64,000 nucleotides of DNA from Lichenostomus cassidix (lineage: Eukaryota > Chordata > Aves > Passeriformes > Meliphagidae). The notes below the pieces were generated by a model that was not told the DNA's origin, did no database searches, and worked only from the letters and a program-made list of their open reading frames with translations. Numbering within the stretch: the first letter of the stretch is position 1; the number at the start of each line of letters is the position of its first letter. Shown one piece after another: positions 14,061-26,965 of this stretch. Location: the NCBI GenBank assembly GCA_008360975.2, contig CM039182.1, forward strand, positions 59,718,491-59,782,490, written 5' to 3'. Position numbers and translations under genes: made by a program.

Positions 14061-15371
14061 GCCAAGATTGAAGGTGCTGAGCCAACAAGCTGCAATGGGA
14101 AGGCAGCCTCAGGCCACTTGATGTACCAGCGTCCGAAAGGCAACCACGGTATTGCTGTTGGTCTGCCAAGGCACCTCGAAGGTGCGATCCCACAGCCTCT
14201 GTATCGTGCTGCGTACAGCCCTCCATGCTTTTGCCACCTGTGCAGCTGTTGGCTGCTCTGTTTCCACGTGCAGTGTTCTGGGGACACCTTCACTTCTGGC
14301 AGGGATTTCCCACAGTGACTGGCTGCGCAGGGACTGCAGCAGGAGGCCAGCGCTTGTCTGGCATGAGCGGCACTGGGGCATGCTCCCCGGCTCACGCATC
14401 CTCATTCTACCTTCCTCCTGATCCTTACCTTTCCAAGTTTCTGAAGAACGTTAGAGGGCTGAGGACCCAATGCTGCTCATGTGGCAAAGTCTCACGTTCT
14501 AATGACACGTATCTCTGTCTGAAGCCTCTGTAAGAACACCCATAGTTTATTCAGCTTTTCCCTTTTTTTAAAACAAAATATTCAGCATTCTGTGTCTTTG
14601 ATTTTGCTCTATTCTTGCTTCATTCCCATTTTCTGTTTGTAGTCAGAGCATGCAGAAATGGTTTGATTGCTTCTTTGGTTTTTACAGTTCCAATCCAAAA
14701 TGATAGGACCTATTTGATTTAGAAAGTGGCATTTTTCTATTCAACACCAAAGTCCATGTGACATACAGAAATTATTTAAGTGTATCCACCTCAGCAACAT
14801 TTTAGAACAAGCAATTTCATTTTTTAAGTGAAATGAAACAAAAAGAGCAGTGAATTTCAAACCTTACTTAAACAGGTTTCATGCTGATTTGCACCAGCCT
14901 GTAAAGACCCCAAAACTTCTGTTCCACCTGCTAGTGATGCTGCTGTATTGCCATGTTCTGCTCAGTCTTTAATGAATTGCCAGTGCTTGACTTGGGTTAA
15001 ATAGTATTTTACAAGTACTACAGGATGATGAAAAAAAAAAGTGTTCTAAAGGTGTAAAAATATAGTCTTTGGGGTGAACAACAACTTTTACCTCCTCATC
15101 TGATTCCCACCTTACCAACTGTTTTCAACAATGGACTGCTGTGACATTTCCGGAAGCTACTTTAGTCTTCTTTGGTGTGGGAAGGTCGTGATTTATGAGC
15201 TTGCTCTCTAAAATGAGGAATGAAATCTCAGAACTGTAACAGTGGTTTGCTTTTGAATAATTATGAAGGAGCTTAATGGAGCTGTACTGTGTGGCTAGCA
15301 CAGGTCTTTCCCATGAGAATGTTCTCCTGTGTTTTATAAACAAAGATAAAGTTTGGATGTTATTAAAACAG
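14061..15371. other. Non-coding stretch downstream of the CpG island
   Basis: Moderate GC to about 14500, then AT-rich. A 98-codon minus frame at 14109-14405 has a coding-like composition in its C-terminal half but matches nothing I recognise and has no splice context I can defend. No gene is called. Confidence 0.45.
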
Positions 15372-15550
15372 TGTCTCGAGATTTGGACAGTTCAGGCCTG
15401 GCCAATCAGGCCTAGGGGGAGGTTTCTGACTGACCAATCTGGGTGACCTCTGAAAAGTCTATATAAGTTGGAATCAAAATAATAAAGTTCTCTTTTCTTG
15501 CCACGCTGAGAATCCGGGTCCTTTTCTCTGCTAGCGGCTCAACAGCGACA
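15372..15550 (+). mobile_element. Compact LTR-like element (possible solo or truncated LTR)
   Basis: Over 179 bp the sequence starts TGTCTCGAG and ends GCGACA. It holds two CCAAT boxes (within 15402-15440), a TATATAAG box near 15460 and AATAAA at 15481-15486, followed by a U5-like pyrimidine-rich tail. The order CCAAT, TATA, poly(A) signal, then a TG...CA boundary is the layout of a retroviral LTR. No clean target-site duplication flanks it, so the 5' part may be missing or the ends misplaced. It could also be a promoter of another kind. Confidence 0.5.
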
Positions 15551-18500
15551 GTACTGTTGACATTTCTTAATTTTTTTTTTTTCTATGTTGTTATGCCATT
15601 TTTGATTCCACAGTTTCTGTGATTTCTGCATGTTGGCTGTTTTGGCCAGCTTAGGGAGACTGAGTCTGCTTATTTGAAGTTAAAAAGTATCGTGTGAATT
15701 CCTAAAAAATATTCTACTAACAACACAAAAGAAAGAGAAGACATTGTTTCCATTGTTGACCCACTCTACTTGACTTAGAAGAGGATGTGAGTGCAAAGAG
15801 AGGAAGCCTGGCTATCTTTCCTTTGTGGCAGCCCCATTTCTCATACCTTGAAGCCTTCCAGCCATCACTGGGAATTGATTTACTCACTCAGTTAGAGAAG
15901 AAAATTGTCTTCCAATGCTTCACATGGTTGCATGATTCTAATTTTACTGACTGTAGGGGCACCAGATACAGTGCCACAATTTTATTTTTTAAAATTATTT
16001 TCTCTGCAGGAAGGATTATTTGCTTGTACACCCAATGTTAGTGCTTTTTGAAGGTATGCAGAAGGCTCCTTAGCACAGCACAAACTTAGGGAGAGTTCTC
16101 TCCATGTCCTGTCAAGAGGTACCTCCCACTTTATTAATGAAAACAGGGTGAATTGGACGAAAGCAGTAACTGTCCTTCTGTTTGCTTTGCCCTTCACTTT
16201 CCAGACTGCCTTCTCTGTTGAATGATCAAGATGCAGCTACTCCCACGCAAACGCAAAGGAAACGGAGCAAACAGCTCCTGCTTGAGAAACCCAGCAGCAG
16301 CACCTGGTGCTTGTTCTGTTGCCAGTCTGCAAATTCCAGAAATGCTATGAAACGGCAAAACAGACCATGAAGGCAGCTTTGCTGCAGATGGCTGAGGCTA
16401 AGAAGGTATTTTCTTGCTGACCCAGTTCTCCCCTTTCATATCATTGTTAAATTAGTAGGCTTAAACCTTGTGAGATAATAGTCTCAGCAGGCCATAATGC
16501 CATCTGAAAATCATTAAAACTTCAAAATCTAACCTTTTAGGTAAAAGTTAATCTAGTTACCTCCAGCTGCCTGCCCACAGTAAGTGCATTCATTTGATCA
16601 GTCAAAAGTCTTGTGAAACTGTCATCATCCAAGACAGTTAACTCACTTCTGGTTATCCAGGGTCATTTGGAGTCTGCCTCTGACATGCAGCCCCCATCAC
16701 TGCCAAGTGGCCCTTATGAACAGCTTCTTGCTAAGACAGGGAAGCCCTGCCCTTAGTCATGACACAGCATTACTGTGGCATACAGGAGGTTCCTCCAACC
16801 ACAGGGGGTTGGCGCAGCCCTTCCAGTCACCTTGCACCCTGCTCTCCTTCCCCTTCTCACCTGGTTTGCTAAACCAGCTGCTCTGAAGTTTTCAGTGTGA
16901 CATCTATTTCAACAGAAAGAGTTTTGGGACATATGCCACTTTGGTCACATTGCTTAACCCTTACTAGATTTCATTGTGCTTTTCTGAAAATACCCTTTTC
17001 CCACCTCCCATTTAAATAGGTAAAATAAATTAATCTATTTCAGATTCAAGGAAGAGTCTACCAACACTGGAAAGGAGGGTAGTATTCACCTTCAAGGCAT
17101 CTGAGACAGGGTTTTTTTGATTCCTCAATAACTGGAAGAATTTTTGAAGGCTGGAATGAGGTGAGCTCCCTTTGGCCACAATTGTCCACTGAGTCAGTTG
17201 TTCTTACATGTCATTTCTACTTCCAGCCCAGGTAAAGCTTCTGCTGTGACAAATTGTGTCTGAGTAGGTTTTTATTGGCTTCTCTGTCCCACTAGTGACA
17301 GTATCAGGAAATCTACTAAGAGTGCAAAAGGTTTGAGTGACATGGTGTAATCCTTTCCTTCTTTCTGTTATTGAAGTATGTTATCTTTCATTGAGGCAGG
17401 TGTATACTTTTACCCTTTCCCTTAATCAAAACTGTAGTTTTACAAATTTTCTGTATGTCATTGAGTCAATTTCTTGTCATGTATGCATGTATCCAGAAAT
17501 AATGACACAATAATGATTTTACAATGGGTTGTTGCAGACACAATGTTACTTTCATTTTAATTGTAATGTAACAGCATTCCAGCCTACTGCATCTTCAATT
17601 TAAGCCTCTTGTTTTCTCAGCCTTACTGAAATGACAGCCTCTTTGTACACAATTTTTTGTTACTTACAGTTTCAGATTATTTTCTGGAGTTAAAATCAGA
17701 TTATTTTCAATAGCTAAGGGCATAGATACTCTTCAGATGTATATTTTTAATCATGAGAACATGATTTCCTGTTATTACTGTGGTTTTGCTTTCCTCCCTT
17801 TTTAAAAAAAACCCATCTAGTTATTATTTATATCCACAGATGTTTAACATTTCCATTTTTATCTCTTCTATTTTAGTAATTTCAAGCTATTTTCATGTGG
17901 AAGTGTTTGAAGCTTTGCCTGGATCCTCAGAAGAAGTTGCTTTTCATGATACCTAAATCAAAGTATTAATAAAATAATGCTTCTGATAGTACAGGATTTT
18001 ACCAAGGTCCATTGTTATTACTGATTATCAATTGGAGAGAATCGCTGCATTTTCTTATATTCCATGTTTGTGTAAATCCTTTGGGATGGATAGTTGCCAT
18101 AATTTCATATGGAATCTGATTCAGGAAACAGATTCAAATTCTTAGTTGTAGCCTAATCAATATTTTCTTAGGCTTTACATTTCTGGTTTTGTACCTTTAA
18201 ATATTTATGGTGTTTTCTTACCAGTTTTAGTAGCCATATTCAGCAGCTATTTTGCCTTTACATCAGTGTAAGAGGTAATTGATATAAGGGCTTTGTCACT
18301 TGACTGTCAGCAATTTGGGTATTTATTAAGTGGTTTAAAATGTATTAAATTAAAGATGTAGTGCTTGCTTAAAATTCAATAGTCAGTAAAATATTTAGCA
18401 TTTATGCTGTTTTTTTTCTTTTTAATGATTGCTTTTACTTTTAGTTCAAAAAGAGTTTTAAAAGCTGTATGCAAGATTTTCTCTTTCTGGAAGAATGACT

Positions 18501-19510
18501 AACCACTTAATTGCACCAAATATAATCTTCTTCTTGCCTGTCTTTGTAATTAGAAAAATGAATTGTCTTTTACAAAGTGTTGTGACTTTGCTTGTACCTA
18601 ATAAAAATATTACATACACACTCACTCTTTCAGCCGTGAAGAAGCTCTGCCGATGAGAGGGAGAAGTTAGTCAGTACTAGAGATGGATCTGCAGCTTAGG
18701 TGTGATGCTAAGACACACAAAGTTCTGAAACCTCTTTTTTCTTTTCTTTCTTCTCAAAATTAAAAACCTGTCCTGCAGCACCAACCATCAATAGCATTTT
18801 GCCTTTCTTTCAAAATAGTCCAGAAGGTACACAGATAAACAAAAGTAGCCATAGTGTAGGAGGGCATGTAAACTGGCGTTTCTTTGACAAAACAAGTCTA
18901 TTGTGCTTTCCCTTTTTCTGGGATCCTTAGGAGTGTTAAATTTCCACCCCCTTTCTTCACCTTCCCCATGAATGATTTGGCTGCAACTACCAGGGGGGAA
19001 AAGGAGATATAAGTGGTAAAAGCAAACCTCATGGGTTTTCTTTCCTCTTAGCAAGTCAAAAGAGAATGTGAAGCAAATCAAAAGGTGTGAGCACTGTTTG
19101 CTTGTGCTGGCATTGTCACTCAGAAGAAGCTGTAAGGAGGACAGGGAACACTTGCTCCATCAATGTTATCTGTATAGAAAGGTAACTGGTAGAGAAGCAA
19201 CTCCTTAAAAATGCCAGTAAATATGAACTGACATTGCGAGTCTTAACTAGATTGTCTTTTGTTGCATCATATGGCCCTAATGATTAGAATTCCAAATTTC
19301 CACTGGTATCACTTAAATCACAGTGCCAGTTCTTAGCACTGAAATGCTCTCGGTCACTTAAGCTGGAGGGAGTAGTTTAATTTCACATCAGATTCATTCC
19401 CTGCAAAAAAACCACATAGGCCAAAGGAGTATAAAAGGCATAGTTTGGCAGTGTAGGAAACCACAAACAAGGTTAAACCACACTTTATCATCATTATTTC
19501 CCTGAAAGTC
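15551..19510. other. AT-rich non-coding stretch, no gene recognised
   Basis: I see no gene, RNA gene or recognisable repeat. Reading frames are short and isolated. Confidence 0.55.
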
Positions 19511-19636
19511 TAAGGAAAAAAAACCTTTCAAAAAAACCCCAAACAAATAAACAACAAAAAACACCCAACAAAAAACAAGCAAACAAACAAACAAAACCCC
19601 AAAACCAAAAACAAAGCCAAAAAAACCCCCAAAAAT
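19511..19636. repeat. A/C-rich low-complexity tract
   Basis: Over about 125 bp the sequence is almost only A and C, including several CAAA units in tandem. The Phe/Gly/Val-rich minus-strand open frame across it is a by-product of this composition, not a protein. Confidence 0.85.
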
Positions 19637-22600
19637 GCAAATACTTTCTAATGCTGGTATGTTTGAGAGCTGTTCCATAAAAAGTAGTATGTATCTGAGG
19701 ATTTTATGAGCTTTTAGTTATTTGGGAACCTAAATGAGTAAATTTAAATACTGAATTTTCTGCCTTTGCTGTCATGAGACTGAACAATGATGTTTCTGAG
19801 CTGAGTGTTACTCCTGAGAAGCATTCTGGGTACGTTGAGAATAGGTTCTTTAAAATTTTATTTCAGTTGTCATATCATGATTTTGCATTGTGCAGCCAAA
19901 AATAATGAAGGGCTGTGTCCAGATGAGATTTTCTTTTACACCTGGGCAGTTTATTGAGGCCAGGAGGAGACCAGGGCTCGTGATCATAGAGGAAGGGTTA
20001 CTTAGTACTGACTTACCCTCTCCTCAATTTGAGTGTCGTTAGTGATCCGTATCATGGCATGACCTCCTGCAGCAGAAAGGCAAGTCCATGCCCTGCTCTT
20101 GCATGAGCAAGATGAGCCCCCTGCCTCAGCTGAGGGCACCGTGCAATGCCCAGCAAGGCCAGGCCAGCAACCTCTAGGGAGGGCATTCAAGTGCCAGGGC
20201 GGTGAGAGGGGAGGGAAAGGTGTGTGGTGAAACAGGAGGTGAGATGGGGGCTCTTCCCCTTCTGATTCCTGCACTTTGAAAGTTGTCACTGTTGCCTGCA
20301 ACAGTTGGTTCCTGTAGCATTATTCAGTCCTTTTAACCAAGTCAGCTGTAGAAAATGTTAGAATTAAACACACTGGCATAGTTTACACACATTGAATTAG
20401 AATAAAATGACTGTTCCTGCTGCCTTTTTGTGTTCTCAGCTAGCTCCATGACCTCCAGGCCATGCTGACAAAGGTACTCAACCAGAAATTGTACTGGGAG
20501 ACCAGCCTTCCTAAAAGAAGTAGCTGACTGGAACAGAGAAATTAAAGCAGCTAAAGGTTTTTGAAAAAAGAAATGTTGTTATCATGGTCCATTTTATAAC
20601 CATATCACTGTACTGTTTATAGTTACAGGGAGATGTATAGGTCTGAGAACAGAAAATCCAGGCTATTTCCATTTAGCTAGGCTGAGCTTCAAGCGGTTTT
20701 TTATCTCACAGTGTAATTTCATATTGAGCAGAATCTTTCATGTAGCTCTCATTCTTACTCTCTTTTATGTTGGAGAGCTGATTTTTAGAATTACATGTCA
20801 AGTATTTCTTACATAAACGCAGTCAAGCCAAAGGTTCATCTAGTGCAGTACCCCGTCCCATATTGTTGCCAAAAGCAGGCAGCTAGGGAAAAATATTCAT
20901 GGTAGCATTTTCTTCTGCCCAGCATGCAGCTGATTTTGTATCAGTTGTCTCAGCTTGTGAGCTGATTGTGGTATTTCTGTGCATTTTTAATCTGTGAGCA
21001 CCCAAGTTCCCTTTGAACCTGTATTATTTCTTAGTTTCCTTACCATCTGTTGGCAAGAAGTTACAGAGCCCTAAGGCTTCAAACACCTAACGCTTGGTAT
21101 CCTCAAACAAACTCAAACAAAACATAGGGAGGTTGAATTGTCAAATAAGTGACTCAGAACAGGCATCAGAAAAGCCTGATATCCTGAACCCACCCTAGAC
21201 AGGCACTGTGCAGCATATTCTTACTTTATGTGGGGTTTTTTGGGTATTGCTGAAATACTGCAGTATATTTTCTCTGTTGTTTCCATATAGCTATTTTCCA
21301 AAGCACAGAGGCATGTTCCATGGATAAGAGTGCAACTCTTCTAGAAAGTGATTTTGGCCAGCTCTTGAAAGCCACATGAAAATCCTGGACTCAAAAACTT
21401 GCTAATTTTGGAGCTAAACACTCCAATTTCATTTTTGTGTTCAGGTCAAGCCTGGTCAATATTTAGCTCTATACTTTTCATCAACACTTTTGACAGTGTT
21501 ACTAGAATATTTTGTGCTTGATTACCCGTGTTTTGAGGACTATTTTTTCACAAAAAGCTTGCAGCACTCTAGTGAATTCCATGTGTAATTTTAATGCCTT
21601 TGGTTTGTAACACTGGTAGCTTAAGAAGTCATTTCTCAACTACGGTTAATATTATTTAATTTGGTCCTAAGTTAAGCATGATGATTATGAATTTGCAAAT
21701 CTCTTCATGGAGATGTTTACTCAGCTGACTACTAGCATTCTTAGCTAGCAAGCTCAAAACTCAAACTTCAATGAGGGTTGCTAAAATCTGTTTAAAAGAG
21801 AGGAAAGGAGGCAATTTGATAGAAGAAAAAGGAGTACCTAATTATATTTAAAACTACCCCCCAAACAGGCTTTCTTCTTCTGCAGCCAATCAGACTCCTG
21901 CCACAGATCTGTAATACCTTAGTATAAGAATGGTCAACCATTTAAAATTGCAATATAATATTTTAAACATCAGACTCTGGATCTCTAGAATTTATTCTTT
22001 TGCTCCTAAGCAGATGATAAGACTGTCCATTAACTTTATCCAACTTTAGAAGGATAGTGTATGTTTCAGAAATGAAATTTTTTTTGCCTACATTTTGCCT
22101 ACATTTAAAAAGTTGCTATCAATAATATATGATTGACAATAGAAAGTGATTACAACAAATTTCCTGTATGGATTTTAAAAAAGTATCTATAATTTAAATA
22201 TGGTGTCTTAGAAAAGGAAATAAAGATATATCCATTTTCAAGAACAGTTCCACAACAAACACAAGACAGAAGAAAAACAATTCAAGATTTTATTTAGACA
22301 CTTAATTCTCAGGATTTCTAGACTTACAGCAGAAATTGAATATCCATTACAAAATTGAAGCTTTCTCTTTCATGGGGCTACAGTTATTTTTTATTCTGTC
22401 ACATTCTGCTTCAGAAATGTGATCTGTCATTTCAGACAGCAATAGTATTCAGAAAGGATTCTAAATTATATTTTACACTGTCTTTTAAAGAGTAAATATT
22501 ATTGCAACTAGGATGATATAATGTGCTATAGCACACTGCAACAATTTCTGAGTTTTTACAAGAATAGAACATATTAATTTTCAGCAAGTTGTTCATTACT

Positions 22601-25600
22601 TCTGAAAAGTAAAGGTATTCCTATTTTTTTCAATTTGAAAGAACTTAAAAGCTTAGATATTAGCGAACTGTGTTCTAATGAAAATACAGGGTTTTATTTT
22701 TTTAAATATATATGGACTGCAAAATTACAAAGAGAATCTATTTTTACAAGGTATCTGTTGTAGATCATTAAAGTCTCAGTTTCGGATTACAGGTGAACTG
22801 TGTCTACTGTGTATTTATTTCCATGTAGTTCAGATATTTAAACATACGAATGTCCACATAAAGCTCTCTTTGCAATTTTGTGAGCAGAAAAATGTGACCC
22901 TAGTTCAGTGCACTTCCTACTCTCTCCCTTTTTTACATTTATTGGCAGTTTGGTCTCATTTTGTCAGTTTATATATCTCAGCAAACATTTGCAAACACTG
23001 CGGATTCTTTTTAACATTGTACAGTGCAGGAGATTTTCCCTGTTGGTAAGGTAATATAGACCTTAACTGTAGACAGCACTCTCCTCTGATTCAGTTTCTG
23101 TCTGTCTGGGTTGGAATTCTATAATACAGTTAGAGTCAGGATATTCCTATCTTTTGCCAGAAGGTACTCAAGCGCTTTATTTCAGGCAACGTAGTCATGT
23201 CATTTCCATTTTATGTTTGGTGAGCATACTCTCCTTTTATAACAAATGTATTAAGTTGGTTAACAAAGAACTCCACTGATTATGCCCTCAGGATTTAAAT
23301 GCTATGTCAAACAAGATATATTGCATTAACTGCATCATGCAGGAGGACTATACCCCTGCAATCTTGACTTGTAGCTGCTGTATTTTATAACAACTTGTAT
23401 CCTTGGCAACCAATAGTGTGGAAGAAAAGTGCCAGAATCACCTGAGTAACCATGGAAACCAAAACAGTGTTTATGGGTAATTGACTAATCTAACCTACCT
23501 TCCTACACAAAATAGGAAATAATTGATATGTAATACCTGGAGACACTAGCCTGAAATTAATCATTCGGAATGAGTTATGTCTTGTCATTATAATCATTAC
23601 AATTTTTATCATTATACGTCTTATTATTGTAATCATTATCATTGGGGGTTGGAGCTAGTTTTTTTATGGTCCCTGCAACCCAAGCTAATCTACAATTCTA
23701 TTTCCAACGCATGAAGCAAAAAGGTGTATACAAAACATATAATAAAGAAAAAATGAGATCTCCTTTCTGTAGCCTTTTCCTTTCTGATCACACTTAGATC
23801 AAATAAAATACCCTTGCATTCTGAGGATATTGTTTAGTCAGTATCTATTATAGATGTCATTCAAGGAATTACTGGATTCTGATCTAGCCTTGATTTGCTT
23901 TTGACATGAAATATTTATTCTCTTGTGTCATTCAAGAAACAAATGTCAAATCGGGTAAAGTCCTTTCATAATGAAAGCTGATCTATGTTGCTCTTTTGAG
24001 TAAGATGTTCAAATCAAGACTGAGAAATGGGAAAGACAGCTTGATAGAAGGACTGTGAAAATAGCCTGATCTGTGTGGTCTTGACTGCTCTCTAGAGCTG
24101 CAATAGAAAACTAACTAGCTTCGGCTGCACTTGGGGAACTGCTGTGGGAAGAAAGTCAGTGTGTAAGTCCCACTAAAAAAAAGTTTTTACAGCGTACTTT
24201 TATCACAGAACAACACAGCATCCTTTGAGAAGAAACTGGCATGGGGCAGAGGAGATCTAAGGCTTGGTGCAGGAGGCTTGATCCTTTCTTTCTTCTTTCC
24301 TCTTAAATTCTCATGCTGCATCTTTTGTAGAGGTCTGCAGTCCTTACTGGTGAGGCTGGTGGGAGAAGATCATAGGTTCAAAGCAGAGGGGAGTGAGGAT
24401 ACTTCAGTGAAATTATTACATTTGTGGCTGAAGTTTTATATCCATGAAACAGCCTATGCCTCATAGTGGACAGCTACTGGGTCCAAAAGGGAAGCATAAG
24501 GGCAATCAATAGAAGGTGTATTGATGTTAACTTACTGCTCCAGGCTCACATTGGGGCATTAGGAAGCAGCCCAGAGAGGGTATCTGACAGATTTATTAAA
24601 TAGGAAAAAGGAAAGAATGCATATGGAAGATATTCTGTAAGAGAACCTTGGAAAGTAATTGCAAAGAAAGGAGAAGTTGTTGTAATAAATGACAATTATA
24701 CATGATGTCGTCAAGCTTATTGCAGGAAAAGTCACCAGCACTGATTTAGGGTACAAAAGCTGCTTTAATCAAAGGATAGAAAGGTAATTACAGTCAGGGA
24801 CTTTTACAACAAGAAATCAGATTCTGAGATATCTAAAGTAAGATTAACTGCTAAAAAAGGTTTTCAATGAAATAGGTAACGATGGGAAAGCAGCAGTAAA
24901 GGTAGTTGGCAAGTTGAAAGAAATGTCTGAAAAGTGAAAGATAAGAGAGATCATATTGGATGAGTGGTCTAGGTCATTCAGAGAAACACTGAACAACCAA
25001 AATATCAACAAAAGCAGGTTTAATGTAAATTTGCAAAAGCACAAAGTTTGATGATAAAGTTCTTTCTATTACTTACTATATGCATAAAATACACAAAGTT
25101 AAATCAGATTAGAATCAATCTAGAATGATTTGCGTGAAAACCATGGATGCTATTTTCTAGGAAATGGGAGCTCATTAGACAACAGGAGTTCCTGGGAGCA
25201 GACAGTGCTCCCAATAAGCTCATGGAGAGCTTAACTGCATAAGAAGCATTAATCAAGGCTCAGGCCTAATGAGCACTCCTGAACTTGTAGAGCAGCCTGA
25301 GGGGTGATGGTAGAGGATGCACCATCACAGAGAAATATGATCAGTTTTTCTAACAGCAAGGAAAGAACAGTTTTATTATTCCTAGGATGAAGGCGAAGGG
25401 TTTTTTTCTGCCTACCCTTTCTTACTAGGATCTTACAACAACATTTGAAAACTCCCAAAGCATAGCCATATGAAAGGATGGCTCCTGAAAATGAGAGTCA
25501 CTGTCTGAGAAATAATTCATGTCAGCCAAAGGAACAAAGAAAATAGTGCTAGGCTGGGTATCTAATAGAATTACATCATAAAAGATTGAAAACTGAGCTT

Positions 25601-26891
25601 CTAAGCTAATCAGGAGATATTTACTGCAGCCAGTGTAAGACTATAGTAGATAACCAAACTACTCTTGGAAAATTGTGATTGTAAATGGCTGCTCTGGAAT
25701 AATGGTTTGTATGTGACCTTGAATTTGTGAAGAATATAAGCCATTTCATCTGATCTTGGAGCCTTTATTAATTTTGGCATATGATAGTAGATTGCACCAA
25801 TGGTTGTTTTATGAAACGTCCAACATTTCTATTTAATTAGAGGTGATTTGAGAGATTTTCTGATTTAGTATTTCATGGCACTAAGAACTTAAAATTGTAT
25901 AGATACACCAGAATAGCTAAATATTTTCTTCCAGGAAAGCAAAAATCTCTAACAACAACTAGATTTTTATTTTATTTTAACCTAAAATCTAAAAGGACTC
26001 CTTTGCTTTCAGCAGATAATTGAAATAAATAATTTGCATGGCGCATAGGATGCAATAACTGAAGTCCAAATTATTAGAGCACTATGTGCAACCTAGTAAT
26101 TAATTTTAAATTCAGGATCAAGACACTAGTTATTAAGTAAATAATTAGTTACTTCATTCTAAGTGACTTCTCTAATTTTTATGTGATTTACTCAAGCATT
26201 GTTTAATCTTTTTCAATTTTATGATCAAGGAATTGTGATGCCGACAAATTAAATACTCGTCCAAGACTATCTAAGGTAACACTCAGGGAATTTCTCATGC
26301 TGTCAGCACAAAACAAACCTGTAACAAAGTGGGAATCCCTATTCAGATGCTTTGATCCATCAATTGTTCACTGTCAGCTGGGACAAACTTCAGTGCTTCA
26401 GCGCTTCAGCTTTCAGCCAAGAATGACTCTTCCATTGCTGCATAGGGAAGTTCCCTCTATAAAAATTGAGATGAGTGTATCAAAAGCACTTTGTACATTC
26501 AAAGTAGCCAAATGCTACCTCTGAGACTTCTGCACTGTCAATTAATGTTTAATGTAATGGGATGTTTACCTCCTTTCTGTGGTGCAAAGGAATTCCTGTA
26601 AAAGACTCTAGTTTAAAAGTGAAATGGCAAACTTCTTTAGCTGTGGTGGTGTTACCAAAATCAAAGTCCCTGTGTTTTCCTTTTCTTCTAGTTCACATGT
26701 AGGCATAGGGAAAAAAAATGCAGCAGAAGTACATTCTACCTCAACCCTCTTTTTATTGCCAGCAATAAAGGTGTGTCTGGGCTGGGAGCATGAGAAGAAC
26801 TCTGTGTACAGTTCTCAATTCCTTAAATGCAACCTGAAGACTACTCACCTGTTTATTTGTACACTTTACAGAACATATTTGGTTTGGCCAT
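19637..26891. other. AT-rich non-coding stretch with one possible ancient repeat
   Basis: No gene is recognised. An (ATTATC)-like degenerate simple repeat lies at about 23585-23645. A possible ancient interspersed repeat is listed separately at 20830-20900. The rest is unremarkable AT-rich DNA. Confidence 0.5.
20830..20900. repeat. Possible ancient reptile/bird interspersed repeat fragment
   Basis: The phrase GGTTCATCTAGTGCAGTACC followed by CCGTCCCAT, GTTGCCAAAAGCAG and CTAGGGAA resembles a dispersed repeat common in turtles and other reptiles. I cannot name the family with certainty. Orientation and ends are not established, and similarity could extend to about 21075. Confidence 0.3.
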
Positions 26892-26965
26892 GGTATCATA
26901 GAAACATGGAAGCATTAAGGTTGAAAAAATCTCCAAGATCATCAAGTCCAACATTTGTTTTATCT
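26892..26965 (-). mobile_element. CR1-type LINE 3' fragment
   Basis: On the + strand, ATCATAGAAACATGGAAGCA followed by TTAAGGTTGAAAAAATCTCC and AAGATCATCAAGTCCAAC is the diverged reverse complement of a CR1 3' terminus. It is short and heavily mutated, so it is an old copy. Ends are approximate. Confidence 0.75.

Noticed and set aside
12999..14226. Long open frames on both strands (335, 269, 261 and 152 codons) in the CpG island
   Set aside because: They overlap in several frames and on both strands and are rich in Pro, Arg, Gly and Ala, as expected from GC-rich DNA where stop codons are rare. No domain is visible.
19394..19678. 94-codon minus frame rich in Phe, Gly and Val that looks like a membrane protein
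   Set aside because: It is the translation of an A/C-rich low-complexity tract.
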